Part shown: one piece after another, positions 59,985 to 64,000 of the stretch
Position numbering within the stretch: position 1 is the first letter of the stretch
How the letters are laid out: every line of letters begins with the position of its first letter
Source: Phytoseiulus persimilis
Lineage: Eukaryota > Arthropoda > Arachnida > Mesostigmata > Phytoseiidae
Direction of reading: 5' to 3'
Assembly: GCA_037576195.1 (NCBI GenBank)
Contig: CM075102.1
Coordinates: forward strand, 33,910,745 to 33,974,744
Length of the DNA stretch: 64,000 nucleotides
Translations under genes and position numbers: made by a program
The notes under the pieces: generated by a model
Database searches by the model: none
What the model saw: only the letters and a program-made list of their open reading frames with translations
Told to the model about the DNA's origin: nothing

Positions 59985-60549
59985 GATGGCGAACTGCGAG
60001 ATGTAAGCTCCTCAACGCGAGGAACTTTCCTCTTGAACAACTATCGCTAGATGAGATCCTGAATGAATCCTTTGTGCTGTGAAAGACGAACTTTCAGTGG
60101 AACCACATACTCCTGGGGTACACTTTGTTTCAGCCTTGAAAGCAACCTGTTGCCGCTGCTGTCCCCGGCAACTGTCACAAATTCTGTCGGTCGCTCGATT
60201 CGTCAACAGGTCGTCTGATGCAGCTGATCGACAGTCGCTCAGTCGGAATTCGTCAACGACTCTCGAGCTTTGACAAGCGAGTGCGCGCAACTGTGAGCGC
60301 GGCAGACACACATACAGTACACATGAATAGCGATTTCCAGGAGGGTACGTCTCGTTCGCCCAACAGCCAAACGTGATCTGGCATCGAGGCACTTCTGAGA
60401 GAGAAGGCCCACTGGGGCGAGGAGGATCTGTCGCGGCTGCTCCTACATTGGCCGGCTAGCGCGCTTGCTTGCCTGCCTGCGAGCTGTTTACAGCTTTCTG
60501 CAGCTTGGAGCCATCTCGTTGCTGCTGCTGCCGCCGATCCTGGATGTAG

Positions 60550-62671
60550 GTGCATCCCCTACGCGCCATCATCGGCGAGCAGCCTAGAGGAGCAGGTTGG
60601 ACGGAGCTGTTGCTCGGACCGGGGAACAGCGAGCCGAACAGCCCGGCTTCGCCCACCTCCAACCCCGTGAACCCCGAGAGCTTGAGGGTGAGGTTCTTCG
60701 AAGGTAGTCTCTGCGGTGACTACGGAAACGATGGCGTCCATCGTGGATTCGATTGAGAAGGCGCAGGTGTCTCAGGCTGACGGTGCTGCCGGCTTTCTCC
60801 GAAGAGCTCGAGACGGGCGCAGAGGGAAGAAAAAGGGTGGCCACCATGCTCTAGGTGCGTTTTTGCGATAGGGCCGCTCGGACGGTCGCTTCATGATGGT
60901 CTCAGGTGGCTTGCAGGGGTTTATGTCTACGATGCAAGCTCTCCTCCACCTTACCCAACTCGGCCACCACCAGACATCCATGGAATTAGAGAAATGATCA
61001 AAGGAAGCACTGACGACAGGTGGGGAGCCATCCATGCGAGAAGGAAGGGGAGCTTGGCCGGGTCATAGCTCCTAGCGGGCCCTCCCGTCGAGCTTGATGA
61101 GGATATTCCTCCTCCCAGGGATCGGGTTTTCAGCATCGAACACGTCTCTGAGCTCCCATCAAGTGCCGCGGCTTTTGCTCTTTACTCAGCCACTCTACCA
61201 GAGACATTGATCAACGAAATGTGAAGCTCCAAACCGCGCACCTTCGCATGAGCTCCCTAGATTCTCGTTTCGTCCACTGTTCTATCCGATCTCTGCTTTC
61301 AGATCCTCTCATGTTTATGGGCAGACGTTCTCTGCGAATGCGGTTAGCTGATGACTCTCTGGCAGCGACTCAGGATTTCGGCGAATTGCTCGATCGTAGA
61401 GAGCCTCCAATATCGTGAAGCATTCGATGCCGCAAATCATCAACAAGTCACCGATGTGGTGAGCTCAGAGAACGCGAATCTCGATGTTTCTGAGAGGAAG
61501 AGTGTTTGAAACAGCAATGTTTGTTCTCTGTGTTGTTGTTTTTGATATACATCCTGGATGAAAGAATCAGACGCATTCTTGCTGCGGCACAAAAACTGAA
61601 GAAAATCCCTTAGTATCGCTGCTCCTGGAGCACGGCATTTCAGATAGCTGCGATGCATTATCCGCACGAATTCGGAATCGAACGAGCTGGTAACTAGATC
61701 TTCTGGATGTGTTGTAAAAGCATGGGGGATATACGGGCGGTCTCGCTTGTACAAATAACACCCCGCTCAATGACATTCCCGTCCTAGCGCGATATTCTTC
61801 ACACGCAAGGTTCATTCGAAAGAAAGGCCTTCTCCGCTCCGCATAGGATCGAGACGGGTGTCGAAAATATGGAAGACTATCATCCTTCGCATCCCTCTCA
61901 AGGGGACACCAGTCGAAGCATACGCTCTACCGGTTTCTTGACTTGATCGTCCAGGTTTCCGGTCAACCTACTGCCTCAGTCGAATTGATCACACGTCCAT
62001 AAATCAGGACACAGCGAGAACGATAGTTCTTCCGCAACACACAATTTGCCTCCAATCACCAGTTTTGGGGCCAGCCCTCTCTTTGCTCAGCAGCATCTAC
62101 AGAGAAAAAGACGGGGGCACGCAGACCAGAACATTAGGAGTGGAATCGAGGGCGAACGTCGAGAGAAAGCTCCATTTGGCAGCATGCGGCCTTTCAATGG
62201 CAGAAGATTTTCGAGGGGCCACCGAATCGTGCTCGGCTACCGAACAGAAGGCTGAGAGGTTAGCCAGCATGATGGCATCACTATGATGATGCCTCACACA
62301 GGGGTAAGTGAGCACCATCACTTCGGTTGTTGCCGCTGCCGCCAGCAGCCACCAACACCGTTGTCGCCGGCTGCAGGAGCGGAGAAGAAGAAATCCTCGG
62401 ACAGAATCAGCGGCTGCCAATGTAGATGGTGGCGACTTTGCTGCGGGTAGTTTCGATCGCGGTAGTTTCGTTAACAGCAGCATCGACAACAGCATCAGCA
62501 GCCTCGGTGTCTACAACGACGCCGAGTGGTCATTCCCGCCGAAACAGGTAAATTAAAATAGTCTAGAAAAATAATGTGCCGTATCGTGCTCGCCAGAGGC
62601 TGCCGCCTCGAGCAGCATGAGTCTCGTCGACCCCCTTCGGGATTTTCAGATTCAACGATCGACGAGAAGTA
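60550..62671 (+). CDS. tentative plus-strand gene fragments, family unknown
   Basis: Several plus-strand pieces look like exons but give no recognisable protein. The first is a Pro/Ser/Asn-rich frame ending at a GTGAGG donor after 60687. The second is an ATG at 60731 opening MASIVDSIEKAQVSQADGAA and a basic stretch (RRGKKKGG), up to a GTGCGT donor near 60855. The third is 61374-61458 (SLQYREAFDAANHQQVTDV, then GTGAGC). The fourth is a frame ending at 62548 before GTAAAT, which can start in phase 0 after the acceptor near 62374. The fifth, 62615-62671 (HESRRPPSGFSDSTIDEK, then stop), is in phase with the fourth. Pieces three to five share consistent phases. The chain as a whole is unproven, and the N at 62700 lies just beyond it. 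I do not propose a function. Confidence 0.25.
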
Positions 62672-62699
62672 GCCTCGACACTGGTTCTGTGGGTTCGGA

Positions 62700-62700
62700 N
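62700..62700. other. single N, probable collapsed assembly gap beside the chitin deacetylase
   Basis: This undetermined base lies 81 bases downstream of the last chitin deacetylase codon visible on the minus strand. The rest of that highly conserved gene does not appear on the far side. Confidence 0.65.
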
Positions 62701-62780
62701 GATATTAGCGCGAGCTCGAATACGGGTTGCCCAGGTAGAAATCTCAAGCCTATATGCGAACACTTCTCAGTTTTCCTTAC

Positions 62781-63202
62781 GTCACGGTATGAGAAGCCAT
62801 CTCATGACCTTTCGAGTAGAGGTTCTGTACTTGGCCGTAGTCTGTCCATTCATGGGAAACGTAGAATGTCCCTCTAATCGGGCACCCGTTGGGATTCTTG
62901 CGACCGGTGTCGAAGATGTCACGGTAGTGATCTTTGTTGAGGTCGTTCACTGCGTCGTCGAAAGTCAGGAGAACAACTTGAGGGACTTCGTTCTGGGGAA
63001 GGTTGTCGGGAACCTCGGACCCAGCGCAGTTGCAGTCGGGCAATCGACAGACGTCACGCGAGCATTTGCCCGCGGATTCATACGGGACTGGAGTCGGGTA
63101 GACGTTATCTGGCCTGAAAGCTGGGCGCGCCGTTGTAGAAGGTCCTGGAGGCCGAGTTCCGGGTCTCTTGACTCCGGTACGACCGCCGGATTGGGTCTGA
63201 CG
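62781..63202 (-). CDS. chitin deacetylase, CDA5-type, single internal exon
   Basis: This is part of a secreted polysaccharide deacetylase (NodB fold, carbohydrate esterase family 4) that modifies chitin in cuticle or other extracellular matrices. One 422-base exon (phase 0 in, phase 2 out; acceptor after 63203, donor GTAAGG at 62780) encodes about 140 residues. First comes a Pro/Thr/Arg-rich linker of about 45 residues. The catalytic domain follows: RLPDCNCAG, then TFDDAVNDLNKDHYRDIF carrying the TFDD metal/catalytic-base motif, then NPNGCPIRGTFYVSHEW. The exon ends at HEMASHTV, inside the second motif (HSxxH), whose final His would be on the next exon. The linker and the SHEWTDYGQVQNLYSKGHEMASHTV region are of the CDA5 type. 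The upstream chitin-binding domain and signal exon are not seen before the window end. The downstream catalytic exons are missing, probably because of the N at 62700. Confidence 0.88.
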
Positions 63203-64000
63203 CTGGAAGGTGAAGCGGATATGCATTCAGGTATTGACAGCATGAAATTTGTTCTTCCAGGAAGACTGACACTATAGAGCCGAGGCTCGTCGGAGCCCAA
63301 ATTGTCGTTTATGTGAGCTTTAATGTGCTTCGTCTTGATAAAACGGATCATTTCTTTCCGTGAACGTTTCCTCCGTTTGTCGGGGTCGGCTGTGCTCCCG
63401 CGAGACGCCTGTCAGTCTGATCGAGAGATGCTGCTGTTGGTGCACTGAACAACAACAACCCGGACTTCCACTGCGCAGCGGCGTCTCGTCTTCGTTGAGA
63501 AGAACATCGTCCCGGAATTGCGGGCGCACAATGCTTGACATTCAAACTTAAATAACTAATTGCCAATTGTTTTCCCTGTGCGGGCTGGTCCGCTGCCGCA
63601 CATGCTCATCATCAGCGCGAAAGTCAACGCAAATTATTGTCGTTAAAAGGACTGCGGAGCAAGACAAGCAGCCGCTCCGCCAGCAGCTCGTTCACTGTGA
63701 GGGTTTGATACCCTTCGGAACGTTTTCGTTCTCGTTAGGCCACGGACGGAAGTGTTGACGACCACACGCTTGCTCGCGTAATCAACGGCGGATCTACCGT
63801 GGCCCGAACACCATCCGCTCGCCACCGGTCTGGAACTCGGAGCGCTCCCCAGCAGTGCGAGCTCGTCATAGAGAGCGAAGGGTGCGATAAACTCGCTGGA
63901 ACATTGTCTCGGGAGCCGCGAAATATAAACAATGAGATTCTGATCTTGAAGGTGACACAGATTGGTCGCGGCGCAGTTTGCATCTTTTGTTCATCATCCA
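63203..64000. other. upstream intron or flank of the chitin deacetylase, no exon recognised
   Basis: The chitin-binding and signal-peptide exons of the chitin deacetylase should lie here or beyond the window on the minus strand. I looked for a cysteine-rich chitin-binding pattern and did not find one. The open frames present are short and unremarkable. Confidence 0.4.

Noticed and set aside
62789-63277. 162-codon plus-strand frame
   Set aside because: Antisense of the chitin deacetylase exon.
1-64000. Search for CRISPR arrays, operons, phage or viral genes, rRNA
   Set aside because: No regularly spaced repeats, no polycistronic gene runs and no phage or viral protein families were seen. All supported genes are spliced or nested animal genes.

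Overview
This is a nuclear genome window from an animal, almost certainly an arthropod. It holds spliced protein genes with GT-AG introns of about 60 bp to several kb, AATAAA signals, a chitin deacetylase of the insect CDA5 type and an Echinoid-type adhesion protein. A chelicerate (mite or tick) fits the compact exons and the GC-rich, trinucleotide-rich non-coding DNA, but that is inference. I rebuilt gene models by hand by joining reading frames across splice sites and requiring the intron phases to agree.

Left part (1-18.8 kb), gene-dense. An oxysterol-binding protein of the ORP9/OSBPL9 type lies on the minus strand in 11 exons (12640 down to 1495; 720 codons, all phases consistent). Its 6.4-kb intron contains a complete, intronless CTP synthase gene on the plus strand. 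Head to head with ORP9 is an NXF1/TAP mRNA export receptor (plus, about 12.9-16.5 kb). Tail to tail with that is a TXNL1-type thioredoxin/PITH protein (minus, 18824 down to 17205, 5 exons). These are housekeeping genes for lipid transfer at membrane contacts, pyrimidine nucleotide synthesis, mRNA export and redox/proteasome function. Nothing suggests that they form a pathway.

Middle part (18.8-37 kb). A 293-bp non-autonomous pogo/Tigger-like element (MITE) sits at 20.4 kb. A predicted single-pass membrane protein that I could not assign to a family lies at 23.2-25.6 kb (plus), with two candidate terminal exons. An activin/inhibin-beta-type TGF-beta ligand lies at 27.0-28.7 kb (minus). The stretch 28.7-37 kb has no gene I can support.

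Right part (37-64 kb). The extracellular part of an Echinoid-like protein (seven Ig domains plus fibronectin III) lies at 37.0-39.7 kb (minus). It is followed upstream by about 20 kb of GC-rich, microsatellite-rich, apparently non-coding DNA. A phase-compatible signal-peptide exon at 59.9 kb makes that stretch a plausible giant first intron. Tentative plus-strand exons occur at 60.5-62.7 kb, and one exon of a CDA5-type chitin deacetylase lies at 62.8-63.2 kb (minus).

The window has exactly three N characters (12917, 37022, 62700). Each lies where a conserved gene stops abruptly: the NXF1 RNA-binding N-terminus, the Echinoid transmembrane/cytoplasmic part, and the catalytic remainder of the chitin deacetylase. 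The simplest reading is that each single N is a collapsed assembly gap of unknown size. I found no CRISPR array, operon, rRNA or convincing tRNA, and no evidence for a wholly new biological system. The most interesting points are the gaps hidden behind single Ns, the nested CTP synthase with a possible mitochondrial presequence, and the unassigned membrane protein.
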